A stretch of DNA of 64,000 bases from Actinomycetospora lutea (GTDB lineage Bacteria; Actinomycetota; Actinomycetes; Mycobacteriales; Pseudonocardiaceae): NCBI RefSeq assembly GCF_028737205.1, contig NZ_JAQZAL010000011.1, positions 124,001 to 188,000 of the forward strand. Reading direction: 5' to 3'. The notes beneath the pieces were generated by a model. The model was not told where the DNA came from. It ran no database searches and saw only the letters and a list, made by a program, of their open reading frames with translations. Every line of letters begins with the position of its first letter. The stretch's first letter is position 1. The translations under genes were made by a program, and so were the position numbers. Shown here piece after piece: positions 21,732-30,391 of the stretch.

Positions 21732-21803
21732 GGGGCACCTCCACCAGTCGGTCCCCCGATCGCGGATGCTAGCCACGCCAGAGGGCCTCGGGAAGCCGGT
21801 TCC

Positions 21804-21817
21804 GGGCCGTTCGGACC
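21804..21817 (-). promoter_or_regulatory. Weak DevR-like box, hydrolase/WS-DGAT divergent promoter
   Basis: On the minus strand GGTCCGAACGGCCC: the CGGCCC half is perfect but the GGGAC half is altered. It lies in the 121-bp gap between starts at 21731 and 21853. Confidence 0.25.
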
Positions 21818-21852
21818 TGGTCCGGTGCCCGACGCGGGGCACGGTCGGTCCC

Positions 21853-23226
21853 ATGGCGAGGGACATCCCGATGTCGGGCGAGGACGGTCTGTGGCTCCGT
21901 CTCGATCGGTCGACCAACGTGCTCGGGGTCGTGTCGGTCCTGTGGACGGCCACGCCGGTGGACCTCGAGGCGCTGCGCCGCCTGCTCGCCGAGCGGGTCG
22001 TGGCCCGCTACCCCGTCTTCCGGTGCCGCCCGGTGTCCGGTGGCGCGTGGTTCCCCGTCGCCACCTGGGAGGACGACCCCGCCTTCGATCTCGACCGCCA
22101 CGTGCTCGCGGAGTCCCTGCCGCGCGAGCGCGCCGAGGCCGCCCTGCAGGAGCGCGTCGGCGAGCTGCGCAGCACACCCCTCGACCTCGCGCACCCGCCG
22201 TGGACGGTGCACCTGCTGCAGGGGCACGGCCCGGGCAGCGCCGTGGTCGTGCGCTCCCACCACGCCCTGGCCGACGGCGTCCGCATGACCCGGCTGCTGT
22301 TCGCGCTCCTCGACCCGCTGCCCGGCCAGGACGATGCGACGCGGCCCGTCGCCACCCACGGCATGGCCGACCCGCTCACGGACCTGCTCGCCGCACCGCG
22401 GCATCCGCTGCGCGCCCTGGCCGCCGGCGCGGGCGTCGTGACCTCCGGCCTCAACACCGTGGTCGACTCGCTGCAGATGCTCGGCTGGGCGAACCCGCGC
22501 ACCGCCTGGACCGGCCCGCCGGGCACGAGGAAGACCGCCGCCTGGAGCGACCCGGTGGCCCTCGAGCTCCTCGCCGGCCTCGCCCACGCCGAGGGCGCCA
22601 CGGTCAACGACGTCTGTCTCGCCCTGCTCGGCGGAGCCCTCGCCCGCGCCCACGCGGACGCCGCGCGTGCCCCCACCCCGTCCGACCTGGCCTGGATGGT
22701 GCCGGTCAACCTGGAACCGCTCGAGGCGGGCCCCCCGGAGCGCCTGGGCAACCGCTTCGCCCTCGTCCTCGTGGTGCTCCCGCTGCGCGGGCCGTTCCGG
22801 GCCCGGCTGGCCGAGGTGCACGCGCGGGTCGAGCGCCTGCGCCACAGCTGGGAACCGCTGCTCACGCGCGGGCTGCAGCAGCTCCTGGGCCGCCTCCCCG
22901 ACCCCGTCGCCACCACCGTCGGCGACTACTTCGCCGGCAAGGCGGTCGGCGTCCTGACCAACGTGCCCGGACCCCGCCGCCCGATGACCCTCGCCGGCGC
23001 GGAGGTCACCGGGATCGTCGGCTGGGCGCCCTGCAGCGGCGACCAGGTGATGACCGCCTGCATCGTCAGCTACGCCGGCCACGTCCGCGTCGGCTTCGGC
23101 GCCGACGACCACCGGGTCGGCGACGCGCAGCGGCTGGTGGCCGCCTTCCGCGACGAACTGCGAGCCGTCGTCGGGCAGTACCGGGCCGCGGCGACCCCGG
23201 ACCGGGTGCCGACACCGCGCCCGTGA
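21853..23226 (+). CDS. Wax ester synthase / diacylglycerol acyltransferase (WS/DGAT), copy 1
   Basis: Transfers fatty acyl-CoA to a long-chain alcohol or diacylglycerol to make wax ester or triacylglycerol. The 457 residues contain the catalytic HHxxxDG as HHALADG (His136-Gly142), the TVNDVCLALLGGALARA helix, the NRFALVLVVLPL segment and the late NVPGPRRPMTLAG motif. ATG at 21853 is used; ATG at 21871 (MSGEDGLW) has a better ribosome site (GAGGG 8-9 nt upstream) and may be the real start. It is followed 16 bp later by an acyl-CoA ligase and then another WS/DGAT, forming a neutral-lipid synthesis operon. Tgs1 of M. tuberculosis is the DosR-regulated counterpart. Confidence 0.88.
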   Translation: MARDIPMSGEDGLWLRLDRSTNVLGVVSVLWTATPVDLEALRRLLAERVVARYPVFRCRPVSGGAWFPVATWEDDPAFDLDRHVLAESLPRERAEAALQERVGELRSTPLDLAHPPWTVHLLQGHGPGSAVVVRSHHALADGVRMTRLLFALLDPLPGQDDATRPVATHGMADPLTDLLAAPRHPLRALAAGAGVVTSGLNTVVDSLQMLGWANPRTAWTGPPGTRKTAAWSDPVALELLAGLAHAEGATVNDVCLALLGGALARAHADAARAPTPSDLAWMVPVNLEPLEAGPPERLGNRFALVLVVLPLRGPFRARLAEVHARVERLRHSWEPLLTRGLQQLLGRLPDPVATTVGDYFAGKAVGVLTNVPGPRRPMTLAGAEVTGIVGWAPCSGDQVMTACIVSYAGHVRVGFGADDHRVGDAQRLVAAFRDELRAVVGQYRAAATPDRVPTPRP

Positions 23227-23242
23227 CCACGAGGAGGAGTGC

Positions 23243-24745
23243 ATGTCCCTGAACCTGGCCGTCCTGCTGCGGGAGTCCGCACGGCGCCACCCGGATCGCA
23301 CCGCGATCATCGCCGACGACCAGCGCATGAGCTGGGGAGAGCTCGACCGGGCCGCGGACCGGCTGGCCGAGGGCCTGCGCCGCCGCGGGCTGCACCCCGG
23401 CGACACCGTGGCGCTCCAGCTGCCCAACGTGCCCCAGTTCCCGATCGCCTGGTTCGGGATCCTCAAGGCCGGGCTCGTCGCGGTCCCGATGAACGTGCTG
23501 CTCAAGGACCGCGAGATGACCGACCTGCTCGCCGACTCGGGAGCGCGCGCCCTGCTGACCTGGGAAGGGTGCGCCCCCACGGCGGCCGGGGCCGCCTCGG
23601 CGGTCGGGATCGACGAGGTGTTCGTGCTGGGCGAGGGACCGGGCCGGCCGTTCGACGAGCTGCTCGCGCACGCGCCCGCCGACCGTGACGGGGTGCTCGT
23701 GCCGCGCGACCCCGGCGACGTCGCCGCCGTGGTGTACACCGCCGGGACCACCGGTCGCCCCAAGGGTGCGGAGCTCACCCACTTCCAGCTGTTCATGAAC
23801 GCCGACACCCCGGGGCGGTTGTTCGGGATCCGCGAGGACGACGTCGTGCTGGTGGCGCTGCCGCTGTTCCACGTCTTCGCCCTGTCCAGCCAGCTCGACG
23901 TCTGCACGCGGTTCGGGGCCACGATGTCGCTGGTGCCCCGGTTCGAGGCGGGCCGCGCGCTCGAGGTGATGGAGCGCGACCGGGTCACCGTCTTCGAGGG
24001 CGTCCCCACGATGTACGTCGCGCTGCTGGAGCACCCCGACCGCACCAAGCGCGACCTCGGGCCGCTGCGCGTGGGCATCTCGGGGGGCGACCACCTGCCC
24101 GCGGACGTGCTCGACGCCGTCGAGGAGGCGTTCGGCATCGTCGTGCTCGAGGGCTACGGACTCTCCGAGACCGCCTCGACCACCACCTTCAACGTCAGCG
24201 CCGAGGAGCGGCGCGTCTACAGCGTCGGCAAGCCCATCTACGGCGTCGACGTCCAGGTCCGCGACACCGACGGGCGCCGTCTGCCCGACGGCATCGACCA
24301 CGTCGGCGAGCTGGTGGTGCGCGGGGTCAACGTGATGCGCGGCTACCGCGGGAACCCCGAGGCCACGGCGGCCGCGCTGGTCGACGGGTGGCTGTCCACC
24401 GGGGACCGGGGCTACATCGACCACGACGGTTACGTCTTCGTCGTCGGACGGACCTCGGAGCTGATCATCAGGGGCGGGTACAACATCCATCCCCGCGAGG
24501 TCGAGGACGTGCTCTACGCCCACCCCGCGGTCCGCGAGGCCGCCGTGATCGGGGTGCCGGACGAGCGGCTCGGCCAGGAGGTGCACGCGGTCGTCGCCCT
24601 GCGGCCGGGAGCGTCCGCCGACGAGCAGGAACTGATCGAGTACGTCCGCGAACGGGTCGCGTCCTACAAGTACCCGCGGTCGGTGGAGTTCCGCGAGGAG
24701 ATGCCGGTCGGGGCCAGCGGGAAGATCCTGAAGCGGGCCCTGTGA
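23243..24745 (+). CDS. Long-chain fatty-acid-CoA ligase (FadD-type)
   Basis: Activates fatty acids to acyl-CoA via acyl-adenylate. A 500-residue ANL-superfamily enzyme with the P-loop motif VYTAGTTGRPKGAELTH, the LEGYGLSETASTTTFN motif, the hinge GDRGYIDHDGYVFVVGRTSE, and the C-terminal catalytic Lys in PVGASGKILKRAL. GGAGG is 5-6 nt before the ATG. The stop overlaps the GTG of the next WS/DGAT (GTGA), so supply of acyl-CoA and its esterification are translationally linked. Length is typical for short FadD enzymes. Confidence 0.93.
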   Translation: MSLNLAVLLRESARRHPDRTAIIADDQRMSWGELDRAADRLAEGLRRRGLHPGDTVALQLPNVPQFPIAWFGILKAGLVAVPMNVLLKDREMTDLLADSGARALLTWEGCAPTAAGAASAVGIDEVFVLGEGPGRPFDELLAHAPADRDGVLVPRDPGDVAAVVYTAGTTGRPKGAELTHFQLFMNADTPGRLFGIREDDVVLVALPLFHVFALSSQLDVCTRFGATMSLVPRFEAGRALEVMERDRVTVFEGVPTMYVALLEHPDRTKRDLGPLRVGISGGDHLPADVLDAVEEAFGIVVLEGYGLSETASTTTFNVSAEERRVYSVGKPIYGVDVQVRDTDGRRLPDGIDHVGELVVRGVNVMRGYRGNPEATAAALVDGWLSTGDRGYIDHDGYVFVVGRTSELIIRGGYNIHPREVEDVLYAHPAVREAAVIGVPDERLGQEVHAVVALRPGASADEQELIEYVRERVASYKYPRSVEFREEMPVGASGKILKRAL

Positions 24746-26127
24746 ACGCCGTCGCGATGAGCCCGCTCGACGCGGCCTTCCTGGAGCTCGAGGACGCCGA
24801 GCCCGGGACGTCGATGGCCATCGCCTCGATCGCCGTCTTCACCGGACCGGCCCCGACCACCGACGCGTTCGCCCGCCACCTCGCCGGACGTCTCCCGCTG
24901 ATCCCCCGCTACCGCCAGAAGGTCCGCCGGGTGCCGTTCGACCTGGGGCCGCCGGTGTGGGTGGACGATCCCGGGTTCGCGCTGGAGCACCACCTGGTGC
25001 GGGTGGCCCTGCCGGCCCCGGGCGGGGACGCCGAGCTGGCCGCGCTCACCGGACGCATCATGGCGGCCCGCCTGGACCGGGACCGGCCGCTCTGGCGCTA
25101 CTGGCTCGTCGAGGGGCTCGCGGACGGGCGCTGGGCGCTCATCTCCCAGGTGCACCACTGCATGGTGGACGGGGTCTCGGGCACCGACCTCTACCGCGTC
25201 GTGCTCGACACCGAGCCGGACCCCCGGCCCGCGGCCCCCGCCGCGGGCGGGCCCGGGCCGGAACCCTCGTCGGGAGCGCTCGCGCTGGGCGCGGCCGGGC
25301 GCCTCGCCGGGCTCCCGGTCGCGATCGCCCGCGCCCTCGGGTCGCTGGCCGTCGCCCCGGGCCGGGGCGCCCGACGGGTCGCCGCGGGTCTGCAGGGCGC
25401 CGTGGCCCTGCTCGGGAGCCTGCGTCCCGCGGGTCCCTCGTCCCTCTCCGGCCCCCTGCACCGCCCCCGGGTGTTCGCCATCGCCCGGGGGAGCGTGGCG
25501 GACGTCCGGGCCGCCCGGCAGCGCGCCGGCGGCACGTTCAATGACGTGGTCCTCGCGGCCGTGACCGCCGGTTTCCGGGCGCTGCTGCTGGCCCGCGGCG
25601 AGGAGCCCGCGCCCGACCTGGTCCGGACCCTGGTGCCCGTGTCGGTCCGGGCGCCCGGCGACGAGGGCTCGCGCGGCAACCAGGTCTCGCTGCTGCTCCC
25701 CCGGCTCCCCGTCCACGTCGCCGACCCCGACGAGCGGCTCGCGGCCACGATCGCCGAGCTGCGCCGGTGCAAGGCCGAGCACGAGGCCGAGGCGGGGGCG
25801 CTGCTCACCGACCTGGCCCGCTTCCCGCCCTACACCCTGGTGGGCGGTGGTGTCCGGTGGGCGGCGCGGACCGCGCAGCACGCGGTGGTGACGGTGACCA
25901 CCGACGTGCCCGGGCCCCGGACGACGCTCTACGGCCTCGGCCGCGAGCTGCAGGAGATCATCCCGTACGTCCCGGTCGGGAGCACCCTGCGGATCGGGGT
26001 CGCGGTCCTGAGCTACCGCGACGCCCTCGCCATCGGGCTCACCGGTGACGAGACGGCCGGGGACCTCGACGTCCTCGCCCGGGAGATCGAGGCCGAGCTC
26101 GGACGCCTCGCGGCGGGACCGGGGTGA
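24742..26127 (+). CDS. Wax ester synthase / diacylglycerol acyltransferase, copy 2
   Basis: A 461-residue WS/DGAT with a canonical N-terminus (MSPLDAAFLELE) and the catalytic HHCMVDG (His138, His139, Asp143). Other family marks are GTFNDVVLAAVTAGFR, RGNQVSLLLPRLPV and TDVPGPRTTLYG. The GTG at 24742 overlaps the ligase stop; the in-frame ATG at 24757 gives the textbook N-terminus and may be the true start. Third gene of the lipid-storage operon. A 16-bp perfect palindrome follows its stop. Substrate preference (alcohol or diacylglycerol) cannot be read from sequence. Confidence 0.92.
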   Translation: MNAVAMSPLDAAFLELEDAEPGTSMAIASIAVFTGPAPTTDAFARHLAGRLPLIPRYRQKVRRVPFDLGPPVWVDDPGFALEHHLVRVALPAPGGDAELAALTGRIMAARLDRDRPLWRYWLVEGLADGRWALISQVHHCMVDGVSGTDLYRVVLDTEPDPRPAAPAAGGPGPEPSSGALALGAAGRLAGLPVAIARALGSLAVAPGRGARRVAAGLQGAVALLGSLRPAGPSSLSGPLHRPRVFAIARGSVADVRAARQRAGGTFNDVVLAAVTAGFRALLLARGEEPAPDLVRTLVPVSVRAPGDEGSRGNQVSLLLPRLPVHVADPDERLAATIAELRRCKAEHEAEAGALLTDLARFPPYTLVGGGVRWAARTAQHAVVTVTTDVPGPRTTLYGLGRELQEIIPYVPVGSTLRIGVAVLSYRDALAIGLTGDETAGDLDVLAREIEAELGRLAAGPG

Positions 26128-26143
26128 GGCCGGCGCGCCGGCC
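26128..26143. terminator. GC palindrome between convergent WS/DGAT and USP genes
   Basis: GGCCGGCGCGCCGGCC is a perfect 16-bp palindrome directly after the WS/DGAT stop (26125-26127) and 8 bp before the USP stop at 26152. Its position suits a bidirectional terminator, though the loop would have to open part of the stem. Confidence 0.4.
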
Positions 26144-26151
26144 GTGGCCGG

Positions 26152-26916
26152 TCACTGCTCCTGCCCGGCCGTCGCCGCCCGCCCGGGGCCGACGCCGGCG
26201 AGCGGGGTCGGCGGGACGATGACCACGGGACACGCGGCGTGCCGCACGACGCCCGGCGTGGCGCGGTGGTGGAACCACGCGTCGTCCACCCCGAGCACGA
26301 GGATCTCCGCGCCCCTGGCCCGGTCCACGAGGGCGCGATCGACGTGGTCGCCGCCGGCGACCCGGACCGCGACCATTGCGGCGCCCCGCCGCTGGGCGTG
26401 GTCGGCGGCGTAGCGCCAGGCGCCCGTGCAGCCGGGCGTGCCGTCGTCGCCGACGACCACGGGCGCGTGGTCCCCGTGGGGGGCGAAGGGGTCGTAGTCG
26501 ACGGGCACCACGGCGAGGGGCACGTCGATGTGGCCCGCCAGCCCGCGGACCACGCCCCCGAGCAGGCGGTCGCCCACACGACCCAGGCCGTCACTGCCGA
26601 CGACGACCAGGTCGGCGTCACGCGCCTGCCGACGCAGCACCGGGACCGGCCCGCCGCGCACCACCCGGGTCTCGATCGGGGTGTCGGGCGCGACCTCGCG
26701 CGCGATCGCCGCGGCGGCGAGCAGCGCGTCGTGGGCCCGGCCCCGCAGCGCGGGGGCGACGACCAGGCCCCAGCCGGGGTGGTGGCCGACCGGCAGGACC
26801 AGCGCGTGCACCAGCCGGACGTCGAGCTCGCCGTCCCGGGCCTCGGCCGCCGCCCAGCGCACCGCGCGCTCGTCGGGCTCGATGCCGACCCCCACGACCA
26901 CCACACCACGGCCCAC
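26152..26916 (-). CDS. Tandem-domain universal stress protein
   Basis: A 254-residue protein with two USP-like halves. First half (1-145): VVVVGVGIEPDERAVRWAA, then VVVGSDGLGRVGDRLLGGVV with the nucleotide-loop spacing but G-G replacing G-S. Second half (150-240): VVVGDDGTPGCTGAWRYAAD and HAACPVVIVPP, shorter and without the Gly-rich loop. The second domain is probably degenerate. Convergent with the WS/DGAT operon. A box lies 88 bp upstream of its ATG. Similar two-domain USPs (such as Rv2005c and Rv2623) belong to the mycobacterial DosR regulon; Rv2623 binds ATP. Confidence 0.82.
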   Translation of the reverse strand: MGRGVVVVGVGIEPDERAVRWAAAEARDGELDVRLVHALVLPVGHHPGWGLVVAPALRGRAHDALLAAAAIAREVAPDTPIETRVVRGGPVPVLRRQARDADLVVVGSDGLGRVGDRLLGGVVRGLAGHIDVPLAVVPVDYDPFAPHGDHAPVVVGDDGTPGCTGAWRYAADHAQRRGAAMVAVRVAGGDHVDRALVDRARGAEILVLGVDDAWFHHRATPGVVRHAACPVVIVPPTPLAGVGPGRAATAGQEQ

Positions 26917-27003
26917 GACCCACCTCCGCGCCTCCGACCGGAACGGTTCCGACCGTGCCCTCTGCGAGCGCCTCCCGGTCAGGGGCGCACGCCCCGGAGG
27001 GCC

Positions 27004-27017
27004 GGGACGTCCGACCC
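27004..27017 (+). promoter_or_regulatory. DevR-like box upstream of USP at 26152
   Basis: GGGACGTCCGACCC, with an intact GGGAC half and one change (CGACCC) in the other half, in the 163-bp gap between the USP start (26916) and the hydrolase stop (27080). A separate small inverted repeat GGAACGGTTCC lies at 26940-26950 nearer the USP. Confidence 0.42.
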
Positions 27018-27079
27018 CCGACCGGTGACACCGTGCCGCCCGCGGATCATCGGATGCCCGCGGGTGGGTCGGGTGGCGG

Positions 27080-27967
27080 TCACGACGCCGGGGCGTCGGG
27101 CTCGGGGAGCCCGTCCTCCCGCCCGCTCTCGACCAACGGCTGGAGCGCGCTGGTGGACAGGACGTTGGTGAGGACCTCGGTGAAGGCGTCGGGGTCGGAG
27201 ATGAGCCAGCTGTGCGAGCCCTCGACGGTGTGGACGACCGCGTCGCCCAGGGCGAGCCGGAGGGCCGCGAAGGACGCCGCGGGCAGGACGCGGTCCTGCC
27301 GTCCCCAGACGACGACCACCGGGAGCCGGCGGCGCCTCAGCTCCTCCAGTTCGTCCCGGAGGTCGGCGGTCCGCGCCAGCTCGGCGACCTTCCAGACCGC
27401 GAACGGGTTGCGCAGGGCGTTGGTGGCCGCATCCGAGACGATCACGGGGACGACCCGGCTCGCCGACCAGCCGGAGCCCAGGTCGGCCTGCAGGTGGAGG
27501 CCCCAGTCCCACCACGGCCGCTCCGACATCAGCCGGTCACCGCGGGGGCCGGCCGCCCAGACCGCGCCACCGATGCTGTTGACCAGCACGAGGCGGGACA
27601 CGACGTCCACCGAGTCGTGGGCGAGGCGCACCGCGACCCCGCCGCCGAAGGAGTGGCCCACGACGGTGACCGGGCCGTCGACCCCGACCTCCTCGAGGAA
27701 CCGCACGACCCAGCGCGCGTAGCCCTCGAGCGTGTGCGCGGCGGCCGGCAGCTCGCCGGTCCCGCCGAAGCCGGGCAGGGCCGGCGCCACCACGCGGCCG
27801 CCGCGGGCGGCCAGCTGCGCGAGCCCGGCGCGGTAGGACGCGGGGCTCAACGCCCAGCCGTGCAGGAACAGCACGACGGGTCCGTCCCCGGCGGTCCACC
27901 ACACGGCGCGCCGCCCGTCCACACGCCCCTCGTGCCGGCGACCGATCGGGCCGCGCCGCTCGGTCAT
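27080..27967 (-). CDS. Alpha/beta hydrolase
   Basis: A 295-residue serine hydrolase of the classic alpha/beta fold: oxyanion loop VLFLHGWALSPASYRAGL, nucleophile elbow VTVVGHSFGGGVAVRLA, acid in VVVVWGRQDRVLPA and catalytic His in VEGSHSWLISDP. The triad is complete. A WWDWGLHLQADLGSGWSASR cap segment sits between strands 6 and 7. The ATG at 27967 is 20 bp after the stop of a tandem USP on the same strand, so the two are likely one transcript. It could be an esterase, haloperoxidase-like or epoxide-type enzyme; substrate not inferable. Confidence 0.85.
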   Translation of the reverse strand: MTERRGPIGRRHEGRVDGRRAVWWTAGDGPVVLFLHGWALSPASYRAGLAQLAARGGRVVAPALPGFGGTGELPAAAHTLEGYARWVVRFLEEVGVDGPVTVVGHSFGGGVAVRLAHDSVDVVSRLVLVNSIGGAVWAAGPRGDRLMSERPWWDWGLHLQADLGSGWSASRVVPVIVSDAATNALRNPFAVWKVAELARTADLRDELEELRRRRLPVVVVWGRQDRVLPAASFAALRLALGDAVVHTVEGSHSWLISDPDAFTEVLTNVLSTSALQPLVESGREDGLPEPDAPAS

Positions 27968-27987
27968 GACGGTCGGTCCCCGGTCCG

Positions 27988-28956
27988 TCAGGTCGACGCG
28001 GCGTGGGCACGAGCGCCCGCGTGCCCCCGCGCTCGCACGCCGGGCGGCGGCACGACCGCGACCGGGCACGGCGCCCGGTGCACCAGCCCACGGCTCACCG
28101 AGCCCAGCAGCAGCCCGGCGAAACCGCCGCGGCCCCGCGTCCCCACCACCAGCAGGCGCGCCCCCTGCGCCTGCTCGAGCAGGGCCCGCACCGCCCGGGA
28201 CCGGGTGACCACCATCGACACCTTCAGGTCGGGGTGGATCGCGGACCGCCCCGCGAGCTGCTCGGCGAGCACCCGTCGCTCGTCCTCGGTGATCGCGTCG
28301 AGACTGACGAACGCCTCGGGCACCGAGTCGACCAGGGGGTCCCACCAGGTGTGCACCGCGACGAGCGGGCACCCGTCGGCGTCGGCGACCGCCGCGGCGA
28401 AGTCGATGGCCGCTTCGCTCGCCGGCGACCCGTCGACCCCGACCACGACCGGGGCGGCGGCCTCCGTGGCGACCTCCCCGCGCACCACGACGACCGGGCC
28501 CGTGGCGTGGGCGGCCACCGTCGAGGCGACCGACCCGAGGAGCGCCCCGCCCAGGCCGCCCGCGCCCTGCTCGCCGACCACCAGCAGCCCGTCCCCGGCC
28601 CGCTCCAGCAGCGCCGGCGCCGCCGGTCCGTCCACGACCTCCTGGGTGACCTCCAGTGATGGCACCTCGGCCTCGGCGATCTCCGCGGCCCGCCCGGCCA
28701 GCGCCCGGGCCTGGTCGGACAGCTCCTGCTGGTAGCGGCGCCACATCGCGGCGTCGGCGACCAGGCTGGGGTCGACGCCGCCGTAGGCGGACACCACGAG
28801 CAGGCCCCGTCCGGTGGACCGCGCGGCACGAGCCGCCCAGCGCACGGCCCGCAACGCCGACTCCGAACCGTCGGCACCGACCACCACCGGCCGGCCGGGC
28901 CCGGCTCCCTCGGCCGTCGTCGCGGTTCCCGAGTCCCTGTCGGCTTCCTCGTCCAT
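27988..28956 (-). CDS. Tandem-domain universal stress protein, both nucleotide loops intact
   Basis: A 322-residue protein with two complete USP domains. Domain 1 (~25-170): PVVVGADGSESALRAVRWAA and VVGEQGAGGLGGALLGSVA. Domain 2 (~175-305): PVVVGVDGSPASEAAIDFAA and VVGTRGRGGFAGLLLGSVS, then CPVAVVPPPG. Both keep G-x2-G-x9-G-S, so each could bind ATP. The ATG at 28956 has GGAGG 9 nt upstream; a longer reading to 28998 is less likely. Probably operonic with the hydrolase downstream. The C-terminal Ala/Arg/His tail is disordered. Confidence 0.9.
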   Translation of the reverse strand: MDEEADRDSGTATTAEGAGPGRPVVVGADGSESALRAVRWAARAARSTGRGLLVVSAYGGVDPSLVADAAMWRRYQQELSDQARALAGRAAEIAEAEVPSLEVTQEVVDGPAAPALLERAGDGLLVVGEQGAGGLGGALLGSVASTVAAHATGPVVVVRGEVATEAAAPVVVGVDGSPASEAAIDFAAAVADADGCPLVAVHTWWDPLVDSVPEAFVSLDAITEDERRVLAEQLAGRSAIHPDLKVSMVVTRSRAVRALLEQAQGARLLVVGTRGRGGFAGLLLGSVSRGLVHRAPCPVAVVPPPGVRARGHAGARAHAAST

Positions 28957-29023
28957 CGCGCTGTCCCTCCGTCCCGCGGTCACGTCCCCGCCGAGCATGG
29001 CGGCGCGGGGGCCTCGCTCGCCC

Positions 29024-29037
29024 GGGTCATCCGGCCC
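29024..29037 (+). promoter_or_regulatory. DevR-like box upstream of USP-hydrolase unit
   Basis: GGGTCATCCGGCCC, 67 bp before the USP ATG at 28956. The CGGCCC half is intact and one base of GGGAC is changed. Confidence 0.35.
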
Positions 29038-29088
29038 CGACGCCCGGGGCGATGGTCGCGAGATCGGCGAGCCGCCGAGGGCCCTCCG

Positions 29089-29319
29089 TCAGGACCGCCC
29101 CGGCCCCGCTCCGCCCGGCGTGTCGTGGTGCACGGGGTGCGCCTCGACCCGCGCGTCGGGGCCGGGGAAGACCAGGCTGCTGTGGTCGTCGCCCAGCCAC
29201 TGGACCCAGTACGGCGGGCTGCCGTCCGCGTGGTCGACCGTGACGATCTGCCCCTGCCGCCGGGACGACGCGTCGGTCAGCCCCTCGACGATCAGCCAGT
29301 CACCCACCTGTGCCCGCAT
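29089..29319 (-). CDS. DUF1918 family small protein
   Basis: A 76-residue protein with the complete DUF1918 signature: MRAQVGDWLIVEG at the start, then GQIVTVDHADGSPPYWVQWL and SLVFPGPDARVE. The fold is thought to be a small SH3-like barrel. Function unknown; these genes are common in actinobacteria near stress genes. The ATG at 29319 was chosen because it begins the domain and has GGAGG 8 nt upstream; the open frame to 29397 adds only a non-conserved leader. The ~90-bp gap upstream shows only a weak match to the box motif. Confidence 0.85.
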   Translation of the reverse strand: MRAQVGDWLIVEGLTDASSRRQGQIVTVDHADGSPPYWVQWLGDDHSSLVFPGPDARVEAHPVHHDTPGGAGPGRS

Positions 29320-29412
29320 GCCGCACCCCTCCTCCGTTCCGGCCCGTGGGGCTGCAGCGTCGGGCCGGACGGCGCCCCGGACCAGGGCCGCCCGCACCCC
29401 CGGGCCCGGGTC

Positions 29413-29856
29413 CTACGGCTCCCGACCGGGGGCCGAGCGGCTCCTGGCCGACCCGGACGCGACCCCGTCCCCCGGGTGCTCGGGCAGCGACTCCAGCCAG
29501 GCGACGGCCTCGTCGAACGCGTCATCGCCGAAGACGCGCATCGGGAAGGGCAGGAGGACCCCGGCGAGGTGGACGAGATCGCCGACCCACCGGATGTCGC
29601 TCACGAGGGCGTAGGCCGCGATCTCGTGCCACAGGCCCGGGTGGCGCATCCACACCCCGGCCTTCTCCCACACCGCGCCGGCGGTGAAGCCCTCGTACCG
29701 CGGGCCGAGGTGCAGCAGGATGCGCAGCCGGCGCCCCTCCGCGTGGGCGTCCTCGAGCAGCGGGCCGACGATCTCCGCGTAGTCCTCCGCGGTGATCGTG
29801 CCGACCGCCTCGATCGCCGTGATGCCGGCGGGCACGTCCGGGACCGTCTCGAGCAT
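29413..29856 (-). CDS. Single-domain SpoIIAA/STAS-like protein
   Basis: A 147-residue protein homologous to the first half of the proteins at 3655 and 10114: IEAVGTITAEDYAEIVGPLL, LRILLHLGPRYEGFTAGAVW, YALVSDIRWVGD, MRVFGDDAFDEAVAWL. Unlike those it has one domain followed by a short Ser/Arg tail, matching the usual SpoIIAA-like length of ~125. ATG at 29856 with AGGAGG upstream. It is divergent from the 2TM gene, with a box in the gap. Function unknown. Confidence 0.78.
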   Translation of the reverse strand: MLETVPDVPAGITAIEAVGTITAEDYAEIVGPLLEDAHAEGRRLRILLHLGPRYEGFTAGAVWEKAGVWMRHPGLWHEIAAYALVSDIRWVGDLVHLAGVLLPFPMRVFGDDAFDEAVAWLESLPEHPGDGVASGSARSRSAPGREP

Positions 29857-29914
29857 CGTCTCCTCCTCGGTTCGTCGCGGAGCCAGGGTCACGCGGCCCG
29901 TCCGCGCGCGGTCA

Positions 29915-29928
29915 GGGTCGAGGGTCCC
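29915..29928 (-). promoter_or_regulatory. DevR-like box, STAS/2TM divergent promoter
   Basis: On the minus strand GGGACCCTCGACCC: intact GGGAC half, one change in the second half. It sits 59 bp upstream of the STAS start (29856) and 100 bp before the 2TM start (30028). Confidence 0.45.
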
Positions 29929-30027
29929 GTCCGTCCGAGGCGTTCGGCGACGGCACCGGCTCCACGTGGCCCTTCTCCGTCCCCCGGCGGCGTCGGACCG
30001 TCCGGGACGACCCGAGAGGAGGTCCCC

Positions 30028-30345
30028 ATGACCACCGACGACCAGGAACGCACCGCACCCACCGCCGACGAGGAACCGAAGTCGCCCGAGGACGAGCTGC
30101 GCGTACGCGCCGTCACCCGCCTGCGCAAGCGCGCCGACTTCCGTACCCACGTGCTCGTCTACCTGCTCGTGAACACGATGCTCGTGATCATGTGGGTGGT
30201 GATCGGCACGACGATGTTCTTCTGGCCGATCTTCCCCATCCTGGGGTGGGGCGTCGGGCTGGCCGCGAACGCCTGGGACGTCTACCGCCCGGACCCGGTG
30301 ACCGAGGACCGGATCCGGCGGGAGATGGGGCGCCTGCGCCCGTGA
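30028..30345 (+). CDS. 2TM-domain small membrane protein
   Basis: A 105-residue protein matching the 2TM-domain pattern: RVRAVTRLRKRADFRTHVLV, helix 1 YLLVNTMLVIMWVVIG, helix 2 FWPIFPILGWGVGLAANAWD, then a short basic tail (RIRREMGRL). In other bacteria the domain is often found fused to or beside LytTR or histidine-kinase regulators; here it stands alone. The ATG at 30028 has AGGAGG 5 nt upstream. The N-terminal 25 residues are acidic and disordered. Confidence 0.85.
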   Translation: MTTDDQERTAPTADEEPKSPEDELRVRAVTRLRKRADFRTHVLVYLLVNTMLVIMWVVIGTTMFFWPIFPILGWGVGLAANAWDVYRPDPVTEDRIRREMGRLRP

Positions 30346-30391
30346 CGCGGCGTGCGGCACGGGCCGGGGAGCACGATCGAGGGGTCGGTCG

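Noticed and set aside
26940-26950. Inverted repeat GGAACGGTTCC as an operator
   Set aside because: Short, single occurrence, and not shared with other promoters; reported only in passing.
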